64,000 nt of DNA from Camillea tinctor (Eukaryota > Ascomycota > Sordariomycetes > Xylariales > Xylariaceae): positions 62,001-126,000 of the forward strand of contig MU394125.1 of the NCBI GenBank assembly GCA_022578605.1, written 5' to 3'. A program made the position numbers and the translations under genes. The notes under the pieces were generated by a model. It saw only the letters and a list, made by a program, of their open reading frames with translations, was not told where the DNA came from and made no database searches. Shown here piece after piece: positions 37,455-48,470 of this stretch. How positions within the stretch are numbered: position 1 is the first letter of the stretch; each line of letters opens with the position of its first letter.

Positions 37455-40003
37455 ATGCCCATTTTCCACCAAGATATAGATCCTGGTCTGAAGCGGAGGG
37501 AATCCGCTGAAGATCACACATCGCTAGTAACCTCTGCGACCATGTCGTCACCACCTATCCAGCAAAACCTCCAGAGCTCCCAGAATCTTCATCGTACACT
37601 GACTAGGAAGCTTTCCGAGGAGAGTATTAGGACCGAACTATGTGAAGGTCCCGTCCCGGAACCTCCAGTCCAAGAAATCCCAGCCCCCAAGACGCCCGAA
37701 GGCGATGTCTCAACTACCTGCTCCGATCGAGCGGAGTTGATTGAACGTTTAAAAAAGGGCGAAAGCCCAACCTGGATCCCCAATCGCCATGTTCGTAGTT
37801 TCTTTCCCCCCACATAAAACCCGACTTGTCATCCCCGTAGGCGGCTGACTGGTTGATTTGGCAATAGTTCGATTCGATATGGAACCAAGAGTCTTTGTCT
37901 CCTACCCGTAGTCCTAAGCGGCCTACGACATCTTCATCAACCTTGTTACCGCCACCTACGATAACACCGGAGCAGCGAGATAGTGAGACTGAAGACGAGA
38001 AAAGGAGACAGGAAGGCTTGAAGATTGCAAGACCGCGCTCCGCTCTGCATAGCGGCGACTTTACCCAGGATGACTCACCTCGGGACTCAAGTTCCGCTCA
38101 AGATGGTGGGCATGTTCCAAGCCAACCAAGATTTGGGGACCACAGCGCTCCGTGGCTAGCTGATTTGCCCCCGAGAGACTTTACGCATTTTCAATCAGAG
38201 AGTCCTGGGTTTTACGGCACGAGGCTAGATGATGTGCCATCTGGATTTTCTTCCTTGTCATCCTCCATCTCTGCCAGCTTCGCCTACAAGCCACCTACAA
38301 GTCCTCTAGTGCAGTCAGAGAGCAACGATGATATCGACCTAACCTCTCCTATGGACGGTATTGATATCGGCTCCAGTCTTTCTAGACAGTCGCGACGGCA
38401 TACCGTTATGACTGCGCGCTCGGGATCTTATGGCTACTCTCCAACCCCTCTACACCGGCAGCCGCTTGGCCTACGCCAGGAGAGATCTTTCCCTTACCAA
38501 GCACATCAGCCTCGCCGCTCTCTTACCTCGACTCCTAATTTCATGGCGACTGCATCTTCATCTTCACCACAGACTCCAGCCTTTCTCCGATCCCGGCGTC
38601 CATCCTTCACTTCCGAGATCTCGCCACTTCAGCATGCATCCATGGTAGGATCCTACGAAGAAAGTATTTTGCGTGGCCGTATGTCAACGACACCCTCAAA
38701 ACCTCTGGACTTTTTAGCGCAGATCGGAGTGCTTGGGTTAGGGAAATGCAAATCCAGTCTACGATGTCCTCCGCACGTGACATTACCATTTCCTGCTGTT
38801 TTCTACAGTTATGCCAACTCATCGCACGGACGCTCTAAGGAGGAGGATGGCCCGAGCCCTTATGTTGGACAGATTGACTTGGAAAATGGTCTACCGAATC
38901 AGGAAGAGGATGTTAGGACGAAGCGCAAGCTACAGAATAGAGCCTTGGAGCGAAAGGCTGCCGAGGACGACGGAGTAAATATTACGAATCCCACCACGGG
39001 TACACCGGAAAGTGAAGCTCGTAGAGCTCAACGTCACAAACGTAGATCAGGATCACCGAGGGCACCTCCGGGTGGGAGTTACCGCATCCCCGAGAAGGGC
39101 CAGATTCAGATCATTATCAAGAACCCGAACAAGACAGCTGTGAAGCTATTCCTGGTCCCATATGATCTGGCTGGGATGGAGCCCGGCACAAAAACCTTCG
39201 TCCGACAGCGGAGCTACTCTAATGGTCCGATAATCGACAATATGCCTGACTTGAAGGACCATGCCGCTGGGAACCGACCGATTCTTAGATATCTTATCCA
39301 TCTCCATATGTGCTGTACGGCACGTGGTCGCTATTATTTATACAAAAGCATCCGAGTCGTTTTTGCGAATCGGGTACCAGACGGGAAAGAGAAGCTCCAA
39401 AACGAAATCACCTTACCCGAGCCGAGATTTACGCCCTACAAGCCCATCAGAGTCATGCATCCTCCCGTAGCAAACGTCACGGGTCCCGGAGCTCTCCTAG
39501 CCGCCGACAAAGCCTTTAGACGTCGCAGCTCCGGATTCTATTTCGGCCAGCACTTCGACGTAGCAGAAGGGCTTCCACCTCCCAGCTTACCGCAGCAGCC
39601 TCATTCGTTCAACTTCGCACGAGACCACATTCCCGTCGAGCCCATTCCCTTCAAGATACCACGCGACCAGCTTAAGGATGGCATAGAGAGGAGCAGTAGC
39701 GCGTCAGGCCCACATAGCATCATTCCGCTTGAGTCACCTAACGCTTCTTTCTCGCAAGCAAGCTGCCCAACGCAGAACTGGGGCGGGATCAGTGACCAGA
39801 TCGGCAGGTACGATAAACTCAGCAAGGGGGATGTGGGTTACGGTGGGAACGCTTTCTCAGGCCTGATAAACGGCAACCCCGGCGTGGCGGAAAGCCTACT
39901 CTCACAACGGCTAAGGACACTTGGCGTGCAGGCGCAGGTACAGGCTCAGCAGCAGCGACAAGAGCAACAGGAACAAGGGCCTGGAATGTTAGAAGAAGAG
40001 TGA
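37455..40003 (+). CDS. Atos/FAM214-like conserved-domain protein (2 exons)
   Basis: Exons 37455-37790 and 37868-40003 give 823 residues. The junction RH|FDSIWNQ restores the frame, although the donor is a non-optimal GTTCGT. The N-terminal half is disordered (Ser/Pro/Asp-rich). Conserved parts: LDFLAQIGVLGLGKCK with RCPPHVTLPFPAVFYSY (about 387-430), then GQIQIIIKNPNKTAVKLFLV with GTKTFVRQRSY, and ILRYLIHLHMCCTARGRYYL with SIRVVFANRVPDGKEKLQNE. These are the two segments of the Atos-like (DUF4210 plus chromosome-segregation-during-meiosis) architecture shared with animal FAM214/Atos. The animal proteins act as transcriptional regulators; the fungal role is not established. The C-terminus is Gln-rich (VQAQQQRQEQQEQ). 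Confidence 0.88.
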
Positions 40004-41185
40004 ATCATCCTCATGTTCGGTTTATCATTCCATGCGACATGCGATCTGGATATGAGGCAAGGGGTTTGTTATAGTTTCTGAATGATTTTATTGATTGTTC
40101 CAGGGGGTGTTCACTGTAAGCTTAGGAAAGGCGAAAGAGGCGTTACAGATATGGTATGGGTAGGTTGGGTTAGTTAGGTTAATAAGGAGTCTGGAATATG
40201 AGATGGCTGTCTTTTGTTTTTCTTTTCTTTCAAGGGACCGGTATCTATGTCTTTTTTTCTTCTCGCTTCTACATTTGCTCATAATTACCTACTTCCGAGA
40301 TGTCCTTTGTTTTTCGCCTTTAGATAGATCTTATCAATAGCCAAACCCACACATTCTCAACTCATGAATTTTTGAGCCATATTACATTTCGTATTACTTA
40401 GTACGGTGCAGCGTGGTGTAACAAGGTAAACAAAGAGGTTCTTCAGTTGGGGGGGGAGGCCGTTTGTCCGTGTATCTCTATTTTGACACCATGGGAGTTA
40501 ACAATATAGCTTACTATTAATTCTATTGTTGCATGTGCTCGTAGTTGACCGAAACTCAGATGAGTAGTTAGTTCTAAAACAAAGGGAAGGAGGGCGGACA
40601 AGTTAACATGGGCTAGAATGTGACCTTTACTCGGGATACCCAAGTCATGGTTTGGTTTTTATTCAACATAACTGTGTGCCAGCTGACCTTCAGCACGAAA
40701 TAAGTATCTATGTTAAACCATGAATACCTTGTGAAAGCTAACTGCGAGCAATTTCAAAATATGCTACACCAGTGCTCTCAACACAAGCTTAACAGAGCCC
40801 CTAAGCTGACTCGAGGGAAATGAATACCAGAGGGTAGCGGTGTTATAACCTATAATTCTCCAGTTGAAAAAAGAAGAAGACAGAAGCTTTGGAAATCCAC
40901 TTGAGCCTCTGTCATCTAACTCCGTCTGCCAGTTATAAGACTTAGGACTCGTATGTGATCACGTCTTGTGACTAGGAGCCACATCCAAACAACGCCGACT
41001 CCCTCCCTATTCCTACATAAGAAAACCCCAAATTTCAACACTCCTCCTCTTACTGGTAATTTTGCAGGTATTATCATCTTAGTAGAATTCCCTATTGAGT
41101 ATCAACATCGTTCCTTACTCACCTAACTTGCAAACAATCTCACAAGCACACACACACACACGGCCCCCTATCATCACTAACAGCC
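40004..41185. other. Intergenic region
   Basis: No gene recognised. The last 150 bases are pyrimidine/CA-rich ((CA)n at 41147-41161) and probably the leader of the GNAT gene at 41186. Confidence 0.5.
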
Positions 41186-42183
41186 ATGAACTCGCCGGGA
41201 GGCTCTTCCATAACCCATCCCCTCCACGCAACGTCATACTCAACAATCCAAAACAAACCAGCCATCGAGAGAGCGACGGAATACACAAAGGCCTACGATG
41301 CGAAGGACATGGACGAGATATCAGTCTTTGTCTCGGACACCCTGTGGAACACCCCGCTGACCAAGATGCTCTACAGCCAGGGGCTCGAGTTAGACGACGA
41401 CGGCAAATCCTACAACTACAAGCCATTAGACGCATACCAGGACGCTCGCGCGCGGGAGTACGACAGGGGCGAGCGAAGAAAGACGCTGCAGGGCACGGAG
41501 CTCGTTTTCAAGACATTTGACCAGGGCGAGGTGGTCGGGGTTCTGGTCGCGGGGAAGGGGAGGGAGGAACATGATGATGAGGGGGAGGGCGTGGAAGTGC
41601 CGATTAATCGCCCGCTGCGCAGGTGGTTGTGGGCGCAGATGCAAGATATCCGCGGCTGCCACGAAGCGCATTGTGATAAGTTCTGGTGTAAGTTTATTGG
41701 GGGAGTCTTGTCTACAGACTCCTGTTCTCCCCTTTCCCCTTTCTCCTTTTCCCTTTTCTTCACCCCCCTCCCCCTCCTCCTTCCTTTCTCCATTTAATTC
41801 TTTCTCCCAAATCCTATCACTTACAAGCGGCTGAAAATAAAATAAAAGTGATAACCGATCTCGCCGTCAAGCCCTCGCACCGCCAGCACGGCGTAGAATG
41901 CTGTCTTCTCGACAAAGCCACGGAGTACGCCGACACGCATGGAGCCGCGCTGCTCGCGGTAGTACATGACGAGGCCGGAGACCCTTACGAGAAGCAGCTT
42001 TACGAGAAGTACGGGTTTGTGGAGACCCCGCACATCTTGCTCCGGGGCAGGATGTGCGTCGGGTATGTCGAGCCGTGGAAGGAAACGGATCTCCTCGAGG
42101 CGGCAACCAATGCCGCCTTAAAGTACGAGTGGTTCTGGGTGATGTGGCGGCTGCCGAAGGCTGCGATGCTGAGTTCTTCATAG
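41186..42183 (+). CDS. GNAT-family N-acetyltransferase-like protein (2 exons)
   Basis: Exons 41186-41687 and 41849-42183 (intron GTAAGT...AAAAG) give 278 residues. The central and C-terminal layout follows the fungal GNAT pattern: a strand reading FWLITDLAVKPSHRQHGV at the exon junction, then CCLLDKATEYADTHGAALL and QLYEKYGFVETPHILLRG. The acetyl-CoA loop reads HRQHGVECCLL: the second glycine of R/Q-x-x-G-x-G/A is Glu, so cofactor binding may be altered. Codon use is GC-rich in coding parts. It is not a recent duplicate of the GNAT at 3978; only family motifs are shared. The intron is T/C-rich and 161 nt long. Start chosen at the first in-frame ATG after the CA repeat. Confidence 0.8.
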
Positions 42184-42879
42184 TTCTTTACGACTTTTGG
42201 TAATACGTTGTTGGCACATGTTATTGCTCGAGAAGTTGGATATTATGATCTGTAACGCGGAGCGTAGGATATCGCTCACTCACTGGTCGGCTTGTTGGGA
42301 TACGGGTTCGGGAAAGGGGGGGAGGAGAAACCAGTAGATAAATTCTCTGGTTCTTCACGTATAGATTAGTTTGATACTCTCCTATGAGAGAGTGTAAAGG
42401 GTAGAAATAAAATTTCTACCTACAGCAGAATAAAGTTTAGAGATAAGTAGGGGTTACGCAACTCCATGGTCTGTATAGAGCTAGGCTTTCTAATACTATA
42501 TGATATTTTAGCTCGAAGTTTATCTATTCATTAGACTAGACGGATGATACTGTCATATCACTTAGTTACAACATATAGGTATGTCCTATGAAATTCCGAT
42601 ACATGATATTCCCCTATGCCTACAGGTCCCATTTATATGTCTTGAATATTAAATACAAATCAACCGCACAAGCTCATAAGTTCCACAAAGGAAAGCAGCT
42701 TTAACTTTAAGTATGATAGACATCTAGGGCATATACCCATGAAATACCTCCCAATATATCACCTACATTCAACGCCACCGGCTGTCACGCAGGGCAACCG
42801 GCAAATCTTCTCCTCGTTGCCTCCCTCTGCCCTTACGACCTGGGGGTAAGTTAATAATAACTAATAACATAGCACCTAG
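42184..42879. other. Intergenic region upstream of SINE-like element
   Basis: No gene seen. Ordinary AT-leaning sequence, presumed 3' UTR of the GNAT gene and left flank of the repeat element. Confidence 0.5.
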
Positions 42880-43550
42880 TACCCCTAAGGGGGCACGCCA
42901 AGTGGCGTGATGGGCAAGGGACTCTGCCCACATCCAGGAGTCCCTCGAGCTCTCTAGAGGACCCGGGTTCAAATCCACCTCTAGGTAAAAAAAAAATCTA
43001 CTAACTACCATCTATACAACCATCTATACAACCATCTATACAACCATCTATACAACCACCTATACTACCACCTATACAACCACCTATACTACCACCTATA
43101 CTACCACCTATACTACCACCTATACTACCACCTATACTACCATCTATGCAACCATCTACACTACCATCTACACAACTACCTATACTGCCATCTATACTAC
43201 CATCTCTACTACCATCTATGCAACCAACTATACTACTATCTATACTACTATCTACACTACCATCTACACTACCATCTACACTACCATCTATACTACCATC
43301 TCTACTACCATCTATACAACCATCTCTACTACCATCTATACAACCATCTACACTACCATCTATACTACTATCTAGGGCGGGCCAACCCGCCCACATAGAA
43401 TAAAATGAAAGCAGGGCTACGGCCCTCAAACTGAAAAGAGCAATGCTCTATAATCCAGGATTAATGGGAGGGGGGGACCTAGTTCCCTCGGGTCAGCGGC
43501 GGGCTCCCAGACAATAAATAATTCATTATCAAAAAAAAAAAAAAAAAAAA
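42880..43550 (+). mobile_element. SINE-like Pol III retroelement with tandem array and poly(A) end
   Basis: The head is tRNA-like: an A-box-like TGGCGTGATGGG (42903-42914) and a B-box GGTTCAAATCC (42966-42976), which fits GGTTCRANTCC. An A10 run and a 12-nt tandem array (42998-43375) follow. A unique body (GGGCGGGCCAACCCGCCC, then to about 43530) leads to exactly 20 A at 43531-43550. Pol III promoter head, unrelated body and A-tail are the hallmarks of tRNA-derived SINEs, known in other ascomycetes. The left boundary is approximate and I found no clear target-site duplication. The spacing from A to B box is longer than in most tRNAs. Confidence 0.6.
42998..43375. repeat. 12-nt minisatellite array (ACCATCTATACW)
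   Basis: About 31 copies of a 12-nt unit, CCATCTATAC plus AA or TA, with CTACACT, CTCTACT and CACCTATAC variants. Because the unit is a multiple of three, all frames stay open. The minus strand reads as Asp-Gly-Ser-Ile/Val repeats (frame 43001-43429) and the plus strand as Leu-Pro-Ser repeats; neither looks like a gene. Confidence 0.85.
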
Positions 43551-44074
43551 CATAATTTTTTTACTTCAGTGGTAGTCTCTTCGAAAACTGCCGGGGCATG
43601 ACATCTTGCTCAACACACACCTTCATCACAAACAGCATGGTAAATGGGTTATATATACTGTTATATGCTCGTTCGACCTAAGATCTCGGAAAATGCGTGT
43701 TCTGTAAGGCTGCCTCGTATATAGGAATCGCTTCGGCCCTTATCCCAGCCTCGAAGCCTCGACAAACTAACCCAAATCACCATGCCACTCCCTTTTGTTA
43801 TATATATACATGTTAAATAATCCTGCATCCATAATCATACAAGCTCGTTACTCGTAGCATATCATACACGCCCGCCCTACCTCCCAACTCTCGTTACCGG
43901 GGTCTGTAAGTATCCCCGGATCCTCCCTATTTACCCAATATTCATTATCCCCATCCCAACCCAAAACCTGATACAGTCCATAACTCCCCTCCCTTCACCC
44001 CTCCCTCAAGCCCTTCAATATATATATATTCCTATCATCCAGTCCCTCAGTTCCCACCCCTCCCCCCTCCCCGT
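43551..44074. other. Intergenic region, HET gene 3' flank
   Basis: No gene seen. Short TATATA runs at about 43801 and 44022. Confidence 0.5.
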
Positions 44075-46261
44075 CTACCTTAGCTTGTACGTCTTAACCA
44101 GCGGCGTAAACAGCACATCCGCCAGATACGAATCCTTCACCACCAGCGTGCCCACCCGGTACGCCGCGTGGCGGTACCTCTTCACGAGCATAAGAAACGC
44201 ATCATCCCCGCCCTCCCCATCGCCATGATGCACGACCACCAGCCGTACCGCCTCGTACCGCCCCCCCTGCAGCCTGCGGAACGCCTTCGCCGCGTCCAAG
44301 CCCGGTTTACTCGCATACAAGCGCACGCGCGCGCCGGTCGCGAGGCCGAGGGTGCCCGCGCGCTCGTCGAGGGTAAACGCGTTGCGCGAGAGCGCCGAGG
44401 TCGTGATGTACAGGCTCTTGGTGTTGTCCTGCGTGCCGCGGCTGCTGTGGTACGTCGACGGGATGTGGGTGCTGTTGCCGGGGCTGTTGCCGTCGAGCCG
44501 CAGCGTGGTCTCGGGCCAGGTCGGCGTGCGCACGCGCGAGTCCCGCGAGAGCTCGGGCCAGGACACCGGGCCCTCCCAGCCGGCCCACGACCAGGACGGC
44601 AGGTTCTGCCGCCGGCGCGGGGCGGCTTGCGGGTCGTGCCGCCAGCAGAGGCCGAGCATGAGGAACCCCAGGTAGTCGACTTCTTCTTGGCGCGCTGAGG
44701 AGACGCGGTTGGAGCCGCTGCTGCTTAGGCTGAGAGATAGCGGGGGTGTTTGCCAGAATGGTGGGGGGAGGGACGGGTCTTCGTTGGTCGTCGGGGTCGT
44801 CGTGTCGTCGTCTGGGTGGAATAGGGGCACCCCCCAGATGTGGCGCACGGGGTACATGTCTACGAGCTCGAGCTTCCGGATGATCCCGGTGAAGGCGCTC
44901 AGGGAATCGCTATCGAACGTGAGCGTCCGCTTGGTGTACTGTTCGGCGCAGTGGAGGTAGGTTATGAAATTATGTAGCCGAGTGGCCTCCACGCTTGGCC
45001 GTGCTGAGACCTCCGGCGGTAGGAGCGAGAATAAGGCCGGCCGTACGAACTCGTCCAGCTCCGGTTTTGGATCTGCGTAGTAGTTATCGAACGAGACTTC
45101 GAAGCTTTCATGACAGCTCATGTCATTGCATTCGAAGTAAAGCTGCTCGTCGGTAAAAACTAGTCGTCGGCAAGAAAGGATAGCCTCCTGATATGTCCAG
45201 CCCCGGCTGGCCCATTTGGAATTGGCGATGGAAGCGCAAGGGGAGGGGAGGGTCGATGTGACTGAGAAATAATCGCCCTCGAAGTAGACTTGCTGGCTCG
45301 GCCGAGGTCTCGAGATGCCTGGTAATCCATACGTCTCGTCGGTGCCCGCGGCTGCAATGATAGTCAAAGCAGCGTCCTGATAGACGGAATCCATGTGCAT
45401 AATCTGCTCATGTTTCTTCGTGCTATCGCGTTGTTCCACACAATACTTATCAACCCATAGGTATCGATACCTCAGCATCTGAGCGACCTTGATGGCATCT
45501 TCAATGACAGTCGGTAAGCGCTGAGGTAAGGCAGATCCCTTGATCGCTGCCGCCTTGGGCACATCGTCAGTTTGGCCCCATACGTAGCTCAGGGCTATGT
45601 ATTCTGGCTCAAAGTCCATCTCAAATGAAGCGCAGCTGACAACTTCCCTTTTCCAGCAATCTATCAAGTTCAACGTGGGTTGTGGGCGGCGGCTCAACTT
45701 GCATCTGCGGTGGTATTTTTCGCAGCAAGATATCCACCCCCAAACCACTGAAGGGTTAAACTCGGGGGAGACGACTCGAGGCAGACAGATTTGCTTTTGT
45801 GATGTTGCGTACGGCGTGCAAATAAGATAGCCCCTCTTAGAGACGAGATCTCTAAGCTTCGCTTCAAACTCGCCTCCGGGGAATATGATGGCACGATCTG
45901 GCACGGGGGCTAGCAACAGCCCTGGTACATCATCGCCATCCTTCAGCCCGTATTGTTGATATGGTTGTGTAGTGAGAAACGGTAGCAGGGAGAACGCACG
46001 AAGCTGAACCCCATCGATTACGGTTTCGTTGACACAAATCTCCTTGGCTAAGAGGCAGATAAACTCACACACTTTGCAGTCGGCAGTATGCATGTCATCC
46101 TGGACCCTTTTAACCACGAGACCATCTAGAGCGTAGGAATTTCGAGCTTCGAGGCTGAAAGGAAGCTCAATGTCCATCTCATGGCAAAACTCGCAGCCGC
46201 TATGGGTCGGTCTCATAGAGACGGACACTTGCCGTGCTAATCTCTGGGCTCCATTTGACAA
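44075..46261 (-). CDS. HET-domain protein (heterokaryon incompatibility), intronless
   Basis: A single uninterrupted frame of 728 residues from ATG at 46261. The HET domain has its three signature blocks: YIALSYVWG (221-229), YLWVDKYCVEQRDS (267-280) and WASRGWTYQEAILSCRRLVF (350-369). Cys pairs near the N-terminus (CEFCHE at 23-28 and CKVCEFIC at 62-69) could bind metal. HET-domain proteins trigger cell death after non-self recognition in filamentous fungi and are typical of rapidly evolving regions. The C-terminal third is Pro/Ser/Arg-rich and then ends in a beta-rich segment common in this family. The gene sits next to a SINE-like element. No lesion is seen. Confidence 0.92.
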   Translation of the reverse strand: MSNGAQRLARQVSVSMRPTHSGCEFCHEMDIELPFSLEARNSYALDGLVVKRVQDDMHTADCKVCEFICLLAKEICVNETVIDGVQLRAFSLLPFLTTQPYQQYGLKDGDDVPGLLLAPVPDRAIIFPGGEFEAKLRDLVSKRGYLICTPYATSQKQICLPRVVSPEFNPSVVWGWISCCEKYHRRCKLSRRPQPTLNLIDCWKREVVSCASFEMDFEPEYIALSYVWGQTDDVPKAAAIKGSALPQRLPTVIEDAIKVAQMLRYRYLWVDKYCVEQRDSTKKHEQIMHMDSVYQDAALTIIAAAGTDETYGLPGISRPRPSQQVYFEGDYFSVTSTLPSPCASIANSKWASRGWTYQEAILSCRRLVFTDEQLYFECNDMSCHESFEVSFDNYYADPKPELDEFVRPALFSLLPPEVSARPSVEATRLHNFITYLHCAEQYTKRTLTFDSDSLSAFTGIIRKLELVDMYPVRHIWGVPLFHPDDDTTTPTTNEDPSLPPPFWQTPPLSLSLSSSGSNRVSSARQEEVDYLGFLMLGLCWRHDPQAAPRRRQNLPSWSWAGWEGPVSWPELSRDSRVRTPTWPETTLRLDGNSPGNSTHIPSTYHSSRGTQDNTKSLYITTSALSRNAFTLDERAGTLGLATGARVRLYASKPGLDAAKAFRRLQGGRYEAVRLVVVHHGDGEGGDDAFLMLVKRYRHAAYRVGTLVVKDSYLADVLFTPLVKTYKLR

Positions 46262-48470
46262 CGACCGGCTGAAAGAGCGCCTGAGGCTGCTGGCTGATGC
46301 TGACGGAACTTGCTAGTAGCAGATCATTTATTGATGTTCAGCGAACTGGTGGTCAAAACAGGAACGGAACCAATTAAAGAAATATACACATTTGTAGGTT
46401 ATCTTACCAAAGAAGCACTCTTTCCCTCTCCCTTCTTAGTCCACAACTTGTTTCTAATGAAAAGGATTGGTGCAAATGATTCAACCATTGTTATGAATCA
46501 AGCGAATGGGAAACCGGCGTATATTACAGCAACATGAAATACTTAAGATATTGCTATTCAAACTGGGAGATAGTCAATGAGAACAAAATATTGTTTATCA
46601 AGGGGAGTGTCCGGATTCGCGCCATCATATGATCCACGTTCATCTTACCGCGTCTATTTTTTTTCATCCCTCAGCTCAGTGCTGCGCCCCCTTCAGCCGC
46701 TCTTCATGCTAACTAGTTGTTTACCGCCCCCATGCCAGATAGATATCGAGGCTAAGCGTGACAAGCTTAAGAGGTGATTTTTATCTCATTTAGGTGCCTA
46801 TCTATGTTTCGATATATAATCTAGGACTTGGGCTAGCAGCATACAGATGTCACTACGCAGCTACAGATATCGAGACCTTACCTGAGTAAGACCCTTAAAC
46901 TGACAACTCTATTACGAGGGAGCAAGCCCTGCCCCCCAAAAAGTCCAATGTGGAATAAATGCAGATATAGAACATGAATAAATACGCAACAGACTAACAG
47001 AGGGGGTTTGCAGAAACCATTCCACTAGACGGGACTAATGCACGCGCAAAACATGTAGGATTGAGGTAATTAAAGGGGCTTATACCAGTTACTACACCCT
47101 CCTTCCTTAGTAGTGTAAACCCTCTCATTGGAGCATTAGAAGAAGGTATGAAGAAACACCAAGGAGGTATCAATTAGGGTTAGTTGAGTACAATTCAATA
47201 TCATCAAATCAACCCGCCCACCCCTACCGCTGCCATTACCACTTCCAACATGCCTACCCAAAGGCTTCGACCATTAACCCCCCTTTTCCAAACCTCCTAT
47301 TCCCCTAACTTATACCCTTCAACACATATTATAGATCAACATTCCCATTATACACCTCCGCTTCCTTCTCCTCATCCATCCCTATCAAAATTACAAGGTA
47401 AGTATTCGTGTAAATAATTAATACTTGTAGTAGCACTGAACCAAAGCTAAGAAACAGTATAAAAAAACATGAAAATAATAAGGGCCAAAAAAAAGATTAC
47501 AAAACGTATAATTATTATGTACATCCCACCCGCCAAAAACGCATCAAAGAAAAAAAAAACAAACCAAGCAAGATAAAGAAAAAAAAAAAACTAAACCCGG
47601 AACCAGAACCATGGTATAAACAAATCTCTTCTCCAAAGGACTAAGAACGGAGAAAAGCAGAATAGACAGAAAAGCATGTTAAAGAAACACAGAAACAAGC
47701 GCGAAACACAGTATTAATACACAAGTATCTCTTTTACCCCCTTATCCTATTCCTCCCCCTTTTCTCCCTATCAAAACCCAAACAAGAAACTCGAGAAAAA
47801 AAAAAGAAAAGAGAAACTCCTAACTTAAAAGACATGCGTGCGTCTATGTGTGTATGGTGTATGGGTATGTATGGGGTGGGTATGCGTATGGGTATATATA
47901 TGTGTGTGGTGTTTGTTTCTTTATTGTAAAAAGCCTAGGTATTTCCCCTTCCCCTTATTCCCTTCACTCCCACCCTTTTCCTTTCTTCTTTTTTTTTTCA
48001 CCCCCTTTTTCCATCATACATTAATATATCAACCACCACCTCACTATTATCCATCATCCCACGCATTGCCCCCATCCATCCTCTTTTTTAAGGGAACTTC
48101 CTCCTCCCTCTCATCATAGGTTATTAAAAAAAAGATAAAGAAGAAAAGAAAAAAAACCAACAAATGCAATTCATCGAAAATAAGCCACAGAAGGGAGGCG
48201 GAGAGAGGATAGGATCGGGACATTCCTCCTTTCACCCTCCAATGCGGTATAAAACTCCCCTCGGCCAATTTCGTAACAATGATCCTGGTAACAATAGCCG
48301 TCCTCGGTTCAATCCAATCCAGTGCATCCAGCACCGCACAAGAGGAGACAGGAGAGGAGGGAGGGGGGAGGCACATATACGTAAAACATGTAATATACCA
48401 CAAAAATCGCATAGGTATACGGCGTTAAAAAAAAAAAAGACCGCATGCACTCAGAACGACCAACCGATTC
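46262..48470. other. 2.2 kb region between HET gene and stu1
   Basis: Contains the HET promoter and the stu1 3' flank. No coding region recognised. Purine-rich A tracts (47450-47600), C/T-rich stretches and GTATGGGTATG repeats (47840-47900) dominate. A small frame at 47184-47417 is Pro/Thr/His-rich and not gene-like. Confidence 0.5.

Noticed and set aside
42995..43380. CRISPR array
   Set aside because: The repeats are contiguous 12-mers without spacers, and the genome is eukaryotic.
43001..43429. 142-residue minus-strand frame with Asp-Gly-Ser-Ile repeats
   Set aside because: It is the translation of a 12-nt minisatellite, which leaves all frames open; no start context, and it overlaps a SINE-like element.
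44168..44698. 176-residue frame opposite the HET gene
   Set aside because: Antisense shadow in GC-rich coding DNA; Arg/Ala/Pro-rich with no motif.
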